A DNA stretch of 64,000 nt from Flavobacteriales bacterium UBA2669 (GTDB lineage: Bacteria > Bacteroidota > Bacteroidia > Flavobacteriales_E > Vicingaceae). The stretch is from assembly GCA_002359215.1 (NCBI GenBank), contig DEMN01000009.1, positions 1 to 64,000 of the forward strand, written 5' to 3'. This document shows positions 9,108 through 18,098 of this stretch, one piece after another; the first letter of the stretch is position 1; each line of letters starts with the position of its first letter. The notes below the pieces were generated by a model. It had not been told where the DNA came from, did not search any database, and saw nothing but the letters and a program-made list of their open reading frames with translations. The position numbers and the translations under genes are program-made.

Positions 9108-11561
9108 TTAAGGTGTTTCTTCTTCAGGTAATTTTTTCTTTTTCTTTACTTTCAGTTTAGAAATATCAATATCTTCTTCCTCATCTAATACACTTATTAA
9201 AGGTTCTTTTCTAAACGCTTTAGTGGTTAATGCTTTATCTAACGATAATAAAAATGAAGGCAACAATACTAAGTCTGCAAAAACAGCAAATAAAATAGTA
9301 AGTGAAACTAATGTTCCAAGAGCAACTGTACCCCCAAAGCTAGAAACAGTAAATACTCCAAACCCGAAAAACAAAATAGTTGACGTATAAATCATACTAA
9401 ACCCTGTTTCTCTAAGTGCTAAAATTGCAGCTTTTTTAATACCTAATCTGTGAATTTTAAGTTCTTGTCGATATTTAGATAAAAAATGAATGGTATCATC
9501 TACCGAAATACCAAAAGCGATACTAAAAATTAAGATGGTAGAAGGTTTAATAGCAACGCCTAAATAACCCATAATGGCAGCTGTAGTTAGTAAAGGTAAA
9601 AAGTTAGGAATTAAAGAAACCAATACCATTCTCACTGAAGAAAACAAGATTGACATTAATATGGCTATCAAAAAAATAGCTAGCGATAAACTGGTAAATA
9701 AATTTTCAATAAGATAACCTGTCCCTTTTAAAAAAGTCACACTAGTTCCTGTGGTATAAACATCATAGTCTTCTTTAGGGAAGATATCATCAATAATGGG
9801 TTGAATCTCATTTAATATTTCATCCATTTCCTTAGTGCCAACATCTGCCATTTGAAAACTTACTCTGGTATATTGATTAGTTGAATCTATAAATGAAGCG
9901 AAATTTCCTTTTTCATTATCATTACCTACAAAGGTTTTTAATTTATTTAACTCAGATGCCGGAGGTAAAATATAAAATTTTGGTTTCCCATTTTTATACG
10001 ATTGATAGGCAAACTTTATAGCTTCAACTATAGATAATGGCTTTGAAAACTCCTTATATTTCGCCATTTCTTTCTGAAACTTCTGTATCTTATATAAGGT
10101 TTTAGCATTATCAGAAAAAACGCCATTTTTTTCTTTGGTATCTATCATTACCTCAAAAGGCATTACGCCATTAAAACCTTTTTCAAAAAATTTTAAATCC
10201 TCAACAATCGGATCGTTTTTAGGTAAATCGTCTATAAGGTTACCTGTTGTAGTCATTTTACTAATACCAAACAAGCTAAATACAAGAATCAAAATAGAAA
10301 CAACATATACTTTTTTTCTGTGATTGAGTACAATTACCTCAACAAAATCTACCACTTTACCCATGATTTTATTTTCAAGATGCTTGGTATGACGTTTCTT
10401 AGGTGGCTTTAGGAAACTAAAAATAATTGGAATAAGAAAAATTGACAATATAAATACCAAGAAAATATCTATAGCCGCAACGATACCAAATTCTACCAAC
10501 ATAGCACTTTTGGTAGAAATAAAAGTTGCAAAACCCAATGCAGTGGTTGTATTAGTAAGGAAAATAGCATTTCCTGTTTTTTCAATTACCCTACTTAGTG
10601 CTTTTATCTGGTTGTTGTGTTTTTTGTATTCTCTATGATATTTGTTTAATAAGAAAATACAATTAGGAATACCTATAACTATAATAAGTGGTGGGATTAG
10701 ACCTGTTAAAAGCGTAATTTCAAAATCAAATAGAGATAAAACACCTAGTGACCAAACTACACCAATGCTTACAACTAGCATAGAATACATCATTACCTTA
10801 AAAGAACGGAAAAACAAATATAAAATAAGCGAAGTTATTAATACAGAAAGCAATAAAAACAATTCTACTTCATCGGCAACTTTAGTGGTTGAATTCGCCC
10901 GAATATAAGGCAACCCGGATTTATAAGTTTTAACTCCTGTTTGTTGTTCAAATTCTGCTACTTCCTCATCAATTCTTTCAAAAAGTTCATTTCTGTATTT
11001 AGAATCCAGCACTTCCCTATCTAATGTAATTAAAATAAGTGTTGCATGAGTGGTATCATTATATAAAAACCCATTATAAAATGGTTGTTGGTGAATAGCT
11101 TTTTTAATCTCATTAACCTCTTCCTGAGTAGTAGGCTTTTTTTGTACAATTTGATGAAAATCAAATTTTTTGCTTTCGTAGTTTTTCTTAAGTGTGTAAG
11201 CATTGGCTACCGAAAGAGCTTCTGTAACACCATTTACTTTTATTAATTCTCCATCTTTTTTAAAGTCTACTTCAATTTTCTTGATGTCTTGAGTTAAATC
11301 AAACCAAGCATTAAAATTGTTGAGTTGATATATGTTGGAATTGTCTATTCCTACAACAACCATACTTCCATCTTTACCAAAAATTTTTTTAAACTTATCG
11401 TATTCTTTATAAGTGGGATCCGATTTAGGAAGAATTTGAGCCATTTCATAGCTCATCCGGGCAAACTGAGCTTGATAAGCCATGAATACTGTTGCCAATC
11501 CAATTAAGATAAGGAACAATAATCTATTTCGTAATATTATTCTTGAAAAATTAAACCACAT
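9108..11561 (-). CDS. RND superfamily exporter (MMPL/Patched-like)
   Basis: An 817-residue membrane protein with the duplicated RND layout. One transmembrane span lies near residues 10-30, followed by a large periplasmic loop and five spans (about 225-385). A second copy follows: a span near 410-430, a periplasmic loop and five spans to about 780. FGISVDDTIHFLSKYR carries the Asp pair expected in helix 4 for proton coupling. The tail is charged (VKKKKKLPEE). This is the single-polypeptide MMPL/HpnN group rather than the CusA/AcrB group, consistent with lipid or isoprenoid export. It leads the operon with rfbA, the epimerase and the polyprenyl synthase, which hints at cell-envelope lipid or glycolipid traffic; that is an inference. 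Confidence 0.88.
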   Translation of the reverse strand: MWFNFSRIILRNRLLFLILIGLATVFMAYQAQFARMSYEMAQILPKSDPTYKEYDKFKKIFGKDGSMVVVGIDNSNIYQLNNFNAWFDLTQDIKKIEVDFKKDGELIKVNGVTEALSVANAYTLKKNYESKKFDFHQIVQKKPTTQEEVNEIKKAIHQQPFYNGFLYNDTTHATLILITLDREVLDSKYRNELFERIDEEVAEFEQQTGVKTYKSGLPYIRANSTTKVADEVELFLLLSVLITSLILYLFFRSFKVMMYSMLVVSIGVVWSLGVLSLFDFEITLLTGLIPPLIIVIGIPNCIFLLNKYHREYKKHNNQIKALSRVIEKTGNAIFLTNTTTALGFATFISTKSAMLVEFGIVAAIDIFLVFILSIFLIPIIFSFLKPPKKRHTKHLENKIMGKVVDFVEVIVLNHRKKVYVVSILILVFSLFGISKMTTTGNLIDDLPKNDPIVEDLKFFEKGFNGVMPFEVMIDTKEKNGVFSDNAKTLYKIQKFQKEMAKYKEFSKPLSIVEAIKFAYQSYKNGKPKFYILPPASELNKLKTFVGNDNEKGNFASFIDSTNQYTRVSFQMADVGTKEMDEILNEIQPIIDDIFPKEDYDVYTTGTSVTFLKGTGYLIENLFTSLSLAIFLIAILMSILFSSVRMVLVSLIPNFLPLLTTAAIMGYLGVAIKPSTILIFSIAFGISVDDTIHFLSKYRQELKIHRLGIKKAAILALRETGFSMIYTSTILFFGFGVFTVSSFGGTVALGTLVSLTILFAVFADLVLLPSFLLSLDKALTTKAFRKEPLISVLDEEEDIDISKLKVKKKKKLPEEETP

Positions 11562-11656
11562 ATATTATTCCCCGGATACCATTTTAAGCAAAAATCACAA
11601 TTATTAGATAACCAAATGGGGTTTTAAAGATTATTTAACAACTATATCAATTTGAA

Positions 11657-13384
11657 TTAGTGAGTTTCTATTTTTGTTGTTGCCTGTGGTTTTTCTAACT
11701 TAACATAAGGCAAATAGTGAATTCTCATGGCATTAGGCATATAATTTTTCACCTCACTTTGAATTAGCTGATATCTTTCATAATACCAAAGTGGAATAAT
11801 CGGCACTTCATTAGCAGCAATTTGATCTGCTTCTAAACACAATTCCATTTTTCTTGTTTCATCAGTTGTTTCCATTGCTTCTTTATAAGCTTTATCAAAA
11901 GCCGCATTTTTATATCTAGAATCATTTGGATAAGATGATTTATCTAAAGATTCACTTACATAACCTCCATATAACAAAGAAAGAAAGTTAAGTGGGTCTG
12001 GAAACTCAGCCAACCAAGAAGAAACAACAATACTTGCATTATTAGAGCTTTTATATTTAAGCATTTCTGATAACGACATAGAAGTTACCTCAGCGTTGAT
12101 ATTTAAATTACTTTTAAGTTGTTTTTGAATTTCAAGAGCAACACGAACAGAAACACTTTCTTTACTAGAAACAATTTCTAACTTAGGAAATGCTTTATTT
12201 GGACCAAATCCAGCATCTATTAATGCTTTTTTAGCTTTTTCAACATCATACTCAATTCCTATAATAGATGAATAATCATAATCTTTTACCGCAGGGGGTA
12301 CAATTCCATTTACTGCTGGACCGTAAGCCTCTCCTTTTAAAACTCTATCAACTATTTTATTTTTATCTATGGCTAAGGCAAAAGCTCTTCTCAATTTCAC
12401 ATTATCAAATGGAGCTATAGCTGTATTAAAATTTAAATAAGTAATCGCTAATTCTTTGTTTCTTGCCAACACATACTGAGCAGGCTTATTTTGAAAAGCA
12501 CTGATATTCTCCTGAACTAAATTGTTTATTTCTTCAACAGGAATATTTTCTAAAATATCAATTTTTCCTTCTTTAAATGCTGCTAATCTCTCTCTTCCTT
12601 CTACAATATAATTATATTTAACTCCCGCAACATAAGGCAATTGATTCCCATTATCTTTTAAATGGTAATTATTGTTTTTATTTAATGTAATGCTTTTTTC
12701 TGTATCTAATGATTCATCGTAAACAAACGGACCTGTACCAACTACAGCATTTGCACTAATAGCCTCTTCACAAACAATTGCACTAAAAGGAGTTGCCAAC
12801 ATTTGTAAAAAACTTGAAGATGTTTTTGATAAAGTAATTTGTACCGTATAATCGTCAATTGCTTTAACACCTCTAAATTCAGCGTTGCTTCCTGAGTTTA
12901 ATTCTTTTACTCCCGCAATTACTTCATTAAACAAACTAAAAGCATAGTTATTTTCATGTTCCGTGCATATTCTTTTAAAAGTAAAAACCACATCTTTTGC
13001 AGTCACCTCTTTACCTTTTCCTCCATCAAAACAAGCGTTATCATGGAAATAAATTCCCTTATTCAAATGAAAAGTATAAACCAAACCTGCACCGTCAACT
13101 TCCCAAAATTTTGCTAAAACTGGTTTTAATGATAAATCATTTTCATCAAAACGAAGTAACCCTTCAAAAATTTGACTTTGTACCTGAAACGAATTTACAT
13201 CTATAATTTCTATAGGATCTAATGTTTGATAAGCATCCGAAACGGCAAAATCAACTATATTTGTGGTATTACTTTCTGATTTGTCTTTTACCTCTTTATC
13301 GTCTTTTTTAGTTGTATTGTCATCTCCGCACGAAAATAGAATGAATGATGCTAAAGCTATGTATAATAATCTTGTTGGTTTCAT
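11657..13384 (-). CDS. ABC transporter substrate-binding lipoprotein, family 5 (peptide)
   Basis: A 575-residue extracytoplasmic solute-binding protein of the OppA/DppA family (SBP_bac_5). The N-terminus is a lipoprotein signal with lipobox LFSCGDD (Cys at about residue 20). Family features include a segment near YQTLDPIEIIDVNS, the ribosome-like phrase FHDN in the ligand lobe, LRRAFALAIDKNKIV and a C-terminal IIPLWYYERYQLI. No permease or ATPase genes are adjacent, so the partner transporter, if any, is encoded elsewhere. The gene is separated from the exporter by 95 bp and diverges from the 13558 gene. Confidence 0.9.
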   Translation of the reverse strand: MKPTRLLYIALASFILFSCGDDNTTKKDDKEVKDKSESNTTNIVDFAVSDAYQTLDPIEIIDVNSFQVQSQIFEGLLRFDENDLSLKPVLAKFWEVDGAGLVYTFHLNKGIYFHDNACFDGGKGKEVTAKDVVFTFKRICTEHENNYAFSLFNEVIAGVKELNSGSNAEFRGVKAIDDYTVQITLSKTSSSFLQMLATPFSAIVCEEAISANAVVGTGPFVYDESLDTEKSITLNKNNNYHLKDNGNQLPYVAGVKYNYIVEGRERLAAFKEGKIDILENIPVEEINNLVQENISAFQNKPAQYVLARNKELAITYLNFNTAIAPFDNVKLRRAFALAIDKNKIVDRVLKGEAYGPAVNGIVPPAVKDYDYSSIIGIEYDVEKAKKALIDAGFGPNKAFPKLEIVSSKESVSVRVALEIQKQLKSNLNINAEVTSMSLSEMLKYKSSNNASIVVSSWLAEFPDPLNFLSLLYGGYVSESLDKSSYPNDSRYKNAAFDKAYKEAMETTDETRKMELCLEADQIAANEVPIIPLWYYERYQLIQSEVKNYMPNAMRIHYLPYVKLEKPQATTKIETH

Positions 13385-13525
13385 AATAATTTTTTTGAGG
13401 GTTCAAATATACAAAATAGCTAAAACATATTTGAAATTAAATAGATAAATCGTCAAAACATATCTATTAATGTATTCATTCAACAAATTAATCTAAAATC
13501 AACTACCATTAAAGAAAAAGTTAAG

Positions 13526-13533
13526 TACCTTTG
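13526..13533 (+). promoter_or_regulatory. -7 promoter element that fixes the start of the 13558 gene
   Basis: TACCTTTG matches TAnnTTTG exactly. A possible upstream TTG start at 13531 lies inside the element and so cannot be translated from this promoter. The ATG at 13558 is therefore the likely start. Confidence 0.6.
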
Positions 13534-13557
13534 TGTTTAAACACACATTTTAATTTT

Positions 13558-15381
13558 ATGTTAAAAACACATCACTTTCATATCCCTGTTATGGGAATTG
13601 GCTATACGATAGACACTCCTGTAAAAGTAGCACATTTTGGCATTTCATCTGTTATTTCTTTAGGAGATGATGGGCTTATTGAAAGAATGAGAGCTTTTTA
13701 TTGTAAACAACTTAATCTTCCCTACATAGAAATAGACAATGATACAGAGGATTATCGAGCCAAAAGAATTACCGCTTATTTGAATCTAATAGACCAAATT
13801 GTTCAACAGAATTTTAATGCTCTTAAAAAAGAATCTTTTACGCCTGAAAGTAACCTAACAAAATACTTCGAAATACTTCCTGACTCTTCTCCTCTGAGAA
13901 AAGATTACTTAGCAATGCTTAAAGAAACTGATGCTTCAAAAAAAGAAACATTACAAAAAGAACTTAAAAACAGTATGGAAGCAGGTTCAATTGACGTGAA
14001 CATTATGACCAAGTTGGACAAGGATAATTATACCAAAAAAGGCGAAAAAATGCCTATAGAATATAATGATGCTCATGCTGCCGTTAGAGGTTTTGCTCAT
14101 AGTACATTAAATTCCGGGTTGGTACTTTCCGCAGGATTAAGTCCTAGACTATACTCCTACTTATCAAAATTCGATTGCTTTTTTCCAGATGAAAATGGCA
14201 ACTTAGATAAAAAAATTATTCTTAAAGTAAGTGATTACCGTTCTTCTTTAATTCAAGGTAAGTTTTTAGCCAAAAAAGGATTATGGGTTTCTGAATATAG
14301 AGTAGAATCAGGCTTAAATTGTGGTGGACACGCTTTTGCTACTAATGGGTTTTTAATGGGACCTATTTTAGATGAATTTAAAAACAACAGAGAAGCATTA
14401 ATTAAAGAAGTTCATACTATATTAAATGAGAGCTTAAACCAACAAAAACGACCAACAGCAAAACAACCTCTTAAGCTATTAGTTACCGCTCAGGGAGGTG
14501 TTGGAACTGCTAAAGAACATAACTTTTTACTTACAAAATACAACTTAGATAGCATTGGTTGGGGAACCCCATTTTTATTAGTTCCTGAAGCTGTTAATGT
14601 GGATAACGAAACTTTCAAGAAACTATCAACTGCAACAGAAGATGACCTTTATTTAAGTAACATTTCACCTATTGGTGTTCCTTTTAATTCATTAAGAGGT
14701 AATACTAAAGATATTGAAAAAGAAGAAAAAATCGCTGCAGGAAAGCCTGGAAGCACATGCCCTAGCCAGTATTTAAAATTATATAACACAGAGTTTACAG
14801 ACAGACCTATTTGTGTTGCTTCAAGACAATATCAAAAACTTAAAATTGAAGAACTTAACAAAAAAAACCTACCTGATGCTCAACATCAAAAAGAGTTTGA
14901 AAAAATAACTGTTAAATCTTGTATTTGTGCTGGATTGGTTATGACACCTTATATTGAGCATGACATGCTTAAATCTTCTGATGGAAAAGGTATATCTGTT
15001 TGTCCGGGACCTAACATGGCATATTTCTCTAAAAAATCTACTATAGCAGAAATGGTAAGCCATATTTATGGTAGAATTAACTTATTAAACGATACTTACC
15101 GTCCAAATCTTTTTGTGAAAGAACTGAGCATGTATGTTGATTATTTAAAAAGAGAAATCAACGAATCTATAGATGCTATTAACGAAAAGAAACAAAAATA
15201 CTTTGAAGAATTTAAAGACAATCTTATTTCCGGTATTGAATACTACAAAGAAATAGTTGATGATATGAAAGAGGAATCTGATATCTACAAAGCTAAAATG
15301 GTAGAAGAACTGGAAAAGTATTACTACAAAGTTAACGACATTAGTCTTCCTGTTTATCAAGAAGTGACCGTTAAAGGGTAA
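13558..15381 (+). CDS. Uncharacterised conserved-looking 607-residue Cys-containing protein
   Basis: I do not recognise a named family. The N-terminus (MLKTHHFHIPVMGIGYTIDT, then PVKVAHFGISSVISL) resembles the first strands of FMN-dependent TIM barrels such as nitronate monooxygenase. A later segment, AQGGVGTAKEH, looks like a phosphate or flavin loop. Cysteines sit in motif-like contexts: C255 (CGGHAFATNG), C401 (STCPSQ), C419 (PICVAS), C455 and C457 (SCICAG) and C482 (VCPGPN). That spacing would suit an Fe-S cluster. The last ~80 residues are a charged, coiled-coil-like helix. No signal peptide is seen, so it is probably cytoplasmic. It stands alone between its own promoter and a strong terminator. 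An Fe-S flavoprotein is only a hypothesis. Confidence 0.75.
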   Translation: MLKTHHFHIPVMGIGYTIDTPVKVAHFGISSVISLGDDGLIERMRAFYCKQLNLPYIEIDNDTEDYRAKRITAYLNLIDQIVQQNFNALKKESFTPESNLTKYFEILPDSSPLRKDYLAMLKETDASKKETLQKELKNSMEAGSIDVNIMTKLDKDNYTKKGEKMPIEYNDAHAAVRGFAHSTLNSGLVLSAGLSPRLYSYLSKFDCFFPDENGNLDKKIILKVSDYRSSLIQGKFLAKKGLWVSEYRVESGLNCGGHAFATNGFLMGPILDEFKNNREALIKEVHTILNESLNQQKRPTAKQPLKLLVTAQGGVGTAKEHNFLLTKYNLDSIGWGTPFLLVPEAVNVDNETFKKLSTATEDDLYLSNISPIGVPFNSLRGNTKDIEKEEKIAAGKPGSTCPSQYLKLYNTEFTDRPICVASRQYQKLKIEELNKKNLPDAQHQKEFEKITVKSCICAGLVMTPYIEHDMLKSSDGKGISVCPGPNMAYFSKKSTIAEMVSHIYGRINLLNDTYRPNLFVKELSMYVDYLKREINESIDAINEKKQKYFEEFKDNLISGIEYYKEIVDDMKEESDIYKAKMVEELEKYYYKVNDISLPVYQEVTVKG

Positions 15382-15410
15382 GGAGTTTTTAAACTTTTTA
15401 CATAAAATAA

Positions 15411-15441
15411 AAAAACATCGCTGAATCAGCGATGTTTTTTT
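15411..15441. terminator. Bidirectional intrinsic terminator
   Basis: AACATCGCTGA and TCAGCGATGTT form a near-perfect stem around a single central base, with A-tract on the left and T-tract on the right. It serves the 13558 gene on the plus strand and, by symmetry, the convergent T9SS gene ending at 15465. Confidence 0.9.
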
Positions 15442-15464
15442 ATACCTAATATTTATTATAATTA

Positions 15465-18011
15465 TTAGTTCTTAAATACTTTTTGAACATAATTAATAGT
15501 TGCATTTTCTACCTTTAAAAAGTAAATCCCTTTAGATTCATTCTCTAAATTCAACATCAACTTTGTTCCTGAAAATTTACCTTGAGCAACGGTTTTTCCA
15601 TCAATACTCATTAAGGTATAATGTACTGATGAAACAGTAGATGAGAAATCAACAGTTATAATTCCATTAGTTGGATTTGGATAAACATTAACACTTGCTT
15701 TACTTAACTCATCAATTCCAACAACATTAACATTCTCACAAGCTGATGTGTCAACACAGTTTCCTACAGTAATTTCTACTGCATAATTTCCGGTAACTGT
15801 TGCTGTAAAACTTTGAGATGTTTCTCCATTAATTACTGCATTTCCATTATCACAATCTAACCATTGGTAAGACGCTCCTGTTTCATTTGCTGTAATGGTA
15901 TTACCACTCACCGTTGTAGTATTATCTATTGCTGGACTAACAGTCAAGTTAATAGTTACAGTTGAATCACATCCATTTGGTCCAACATTCGTAAATACCT
16001 CAGTAGCTCCACTAACAGTTGTATTGTAGGTGGTTCCATTAACAACAATACTATCACCAAAACAAATTGTTTGATTAATAGTTCCTGTTAAAGCAGATAA
16101 AACAGTTAAGTTAATCGTTACTGTAGAGTCACAATTGTTTGGACCAACATTCGTAAACACCTCTGTTCCTGATGGGTTGCCCGCATTATATGTTGTTCCA
16201 TTTACGACAACACTACCATTGTTACAGATAGTATTGGTAACAGAACCAGTTAAGGCAGGCAACACATTTACCGTTACATTGCCACAACTTCCAGGAGTTA
16301 CGCAATTCCCTTCTCCTCTAATAAAGTAAGTAGTGCTTGGTCCAGTGGGTGTTACCACATAACTACTATTTGCCGTTGAATCTACAATAGTTCCTCCACA
16401 AGAGCTAGTATAGATATACCATTTACTAGCATCATTTAAATTACCAGTAATTGTTAATGTAGTGGTTGATCCATCACAAACGGTAGTTGGGTTAGTAGAT
16501 ACTGTAGGAACATCCGGGTTGTTACAAGAAGGCGCACATACATTAGCAACCCCAGGACTAGCTAAAACAGGAAAACCATTAATAGTAATATTAGCACTGG
16601 TAGTACATGCAGACCAATTTGACCCTATGTTGTTATCAGTATTTACATCACATAAAATTAAAGAAGCTCCTCCTCCATCTGGTTGACCGGCTGATGAACC
16701 TGATGGCCATGGGGCTACATCATCATAAAAAACCGAGTCAATAATTGTTCCTGCAGGGTTTTTAATCACTATACTTTCACCAGCATTACTAAGTCCACTT
16801 GTAAAAACACCATCTGCACTAAATCCATAAGTATTAAAAAATCCACTACTATCAATTGTAATAACATAATATGCACCTGCAGCTAAACTTACATTTGGGA
16901 ATGTGTAAATTCCACCCGTACAAGTAAAATTAAGTAAATTAACCGCATTAGCTCCATTGTTATATATTTCTATAAACTCACTTGTATCAGTTCCTGATTC
17001 AGGTGGATTATACATAATTTCTGTTATTACTAAATCAGTAGGTGTATTAAGCATAAGCGTATCAGAACTACTACAATTAACTCTCCAACCAAAAAGCGTA
17101 TCTTTTAATGTAACTGTATAAGGTTGTACAAGATTATAATTGTTGTTAGTATTAATAGCATTAACTTCCGGACTTCCATCACCAAAATCATACGTATAAG
17201 ACAATTGAGTAGAAGCAATAAATGCAGCCTGATTGTACATTCTATCTTGTAATATCGGAGATGAATTATCAGTAAATGTTACATTTGTTGGAGCTGTATT
17301 AAAATATAGTGGATTAGCTGAAAAATCTGAAGTTAAATCATAAGAAACATGTGGTAATACTAACGGGTCAGCATCAAAAAGAACACCACCAATATTTACA
17401 TTGTAAGAACGAGTCCATGTTCCAAATAAATCTACTCCAGCTAGCCATTCTTGTCCACCGTCTGCAGCAGTCCATGAATTACAAACCATTCCCATCCCGT
17501 TAGCAGAATAGTTTCCAACTACAATTACATAAGGTTGGTTCACTGTAACTGGAGAAGCAAAAGAAATACTTTTCTCTAATGCAGCTAATGAACCACCTCC
17601 AAATGTAGTATCTATTGTAATTGTTCCACTTGCCAATGCCGTTCCGGTAGGCATTGAATCAGTTCCTGCCAAATATAGCTCAACAGTAACATTTAATGTT
17701 GTACCACCAGTAGCATCTAGTTTATAAGCATAAAATGTCGCTCCATGAACAGTTATAGCTTGAGGCGCATTATAATATTGTGATAATGCTTGAGCAGAAG
17801 TTGCATTATTAATATTTAATGACTGTAAGCCTGTTGCTTTTGCCAATGTATAATCAAGCGTATCATTATTACAAGTAGTAAGTCCTTTGTTAATTACATT
17901 GCTTTGCTTACTACCTGTCCCAAAAGAAATTGTTCTATTATCTTGTTGTAGTTGTGCTTGGGTACTTATAAACATACCCACACAAAATAAAGAAAGTATT
18001 AGTTTTTTCAT
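15465..18011 (-). CDS. T9SS-secreted lamin-tail domain protein (type A sorting)
   Basis: An 848-residue secreted protein. The signal peptide is MKKLILSLFCVGMFISTQAQ. The N-terminal ~220 residues look like a beta-sandwich, followed by a PKD-like stretch (YTYDFGDGSPEVN). A lamin-tail domain starts at VITEIMYNPPESG (about residue 330). Two tandem repeats of about 55 residues each end in CDSTVTINLTV (about 590-690). An Ig-like segment precedes the C-terminal T9SS type A sorting domain (VYPNPTNGIITVDFS to the end). It is therefore exported through the T9SS and anchored or released at the cell surface. Adhesion or extracellular binding is likely; no catalytic motif was noticed. It shares a terminator with the convergent upstream gene. 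Confidence 0.88.
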   Translation of the reverse strand: MKKLILSLFCVGMFISTQAQLQQDNRTISFGTGSKQSNVINKGLTTCNNDTLDYTLAKATGLQSLNINNATSAQALSQYYNAPQAITVHGATFYAYKLDATGGTTLNVTVELYLAGTDSMPTGTALASGTITIDTTFGGGSLAALEKSISFASPVTVNQPYVIVVGNYSANGMGMVCNSWTAADGGQEWLAGVDLFGTWTRSYNVNIGGVLFDADPLVLPHVSYDLTSDFSANPLYFNTAPTNVTFTDNSSPILQDRMYNQAAFIASTQLSYTYDFGDGSPEVNAINTNNNYNLVQPYTVTLKDTLFGWRVNCSSSDTLMLNTPTDLVITEIMYNPPESGTDTSEFIEIYNNGANAVNLLNFTCTGGIYTFPNVSLAAGAYYVITIDSSGFFNTYGFSADGVFTSGLSNAGESIVIKNPAGTIIDSVFYDDVAPWPSGSSAGQPDGGGASLILCDVNTDNNIGSNWSACTTSANITINGFPVLASPGVANVCAPSCNNPDVPTVSTNPTTVCDGSTTTLTITGNLNDASKWYIYTSSCGGTIVDSTANSSYVVTPTGPSTTYFIRGEGNCVTPGSCGNVTVNVLPALTGSVTNTICNNGSVVVNGTTYNAGNPSGTEVFTNVGPNNCDSTVTINLTVLSALTGTINQTICFGDSIVVNGTTYNTTVSGATEVFTNVGPNGCDSTVTINLTVSPAIDNTTTVSGNTITANETGASYQWLDCDNGNAVINGETSQSFTATVTGNYAVEITVGNCVDTSACENVNVVGIDELSKASVNVYPNPTNGIITVDFSSTVSSVHYTLMSIDGKTVAQGKFSGTKLMLNLENESKGIYFLKVENATINYVQKVFKN

Positions 18012-18063
18012 AGTTTTTTATTTTTAAGTTTTTTGCATAGTTAATTATAAAATTTCATCTAAT

Positions 18064-18071
18064 CAAATTTA
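18064..18071 (-). promoter_or_regulatory. -7 promoter element of the lamin-tail gene
   Basis: On the minus strand this reads TAAATTTG, an exact TAnnTTTG match, 52 nt upstream of the ATG at 18011. No clear -33 box was seen. Confidence 0.45.
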
Positions 18072-18098
18072 AATTGCTAAGTAATGATTAAGGTTAAG

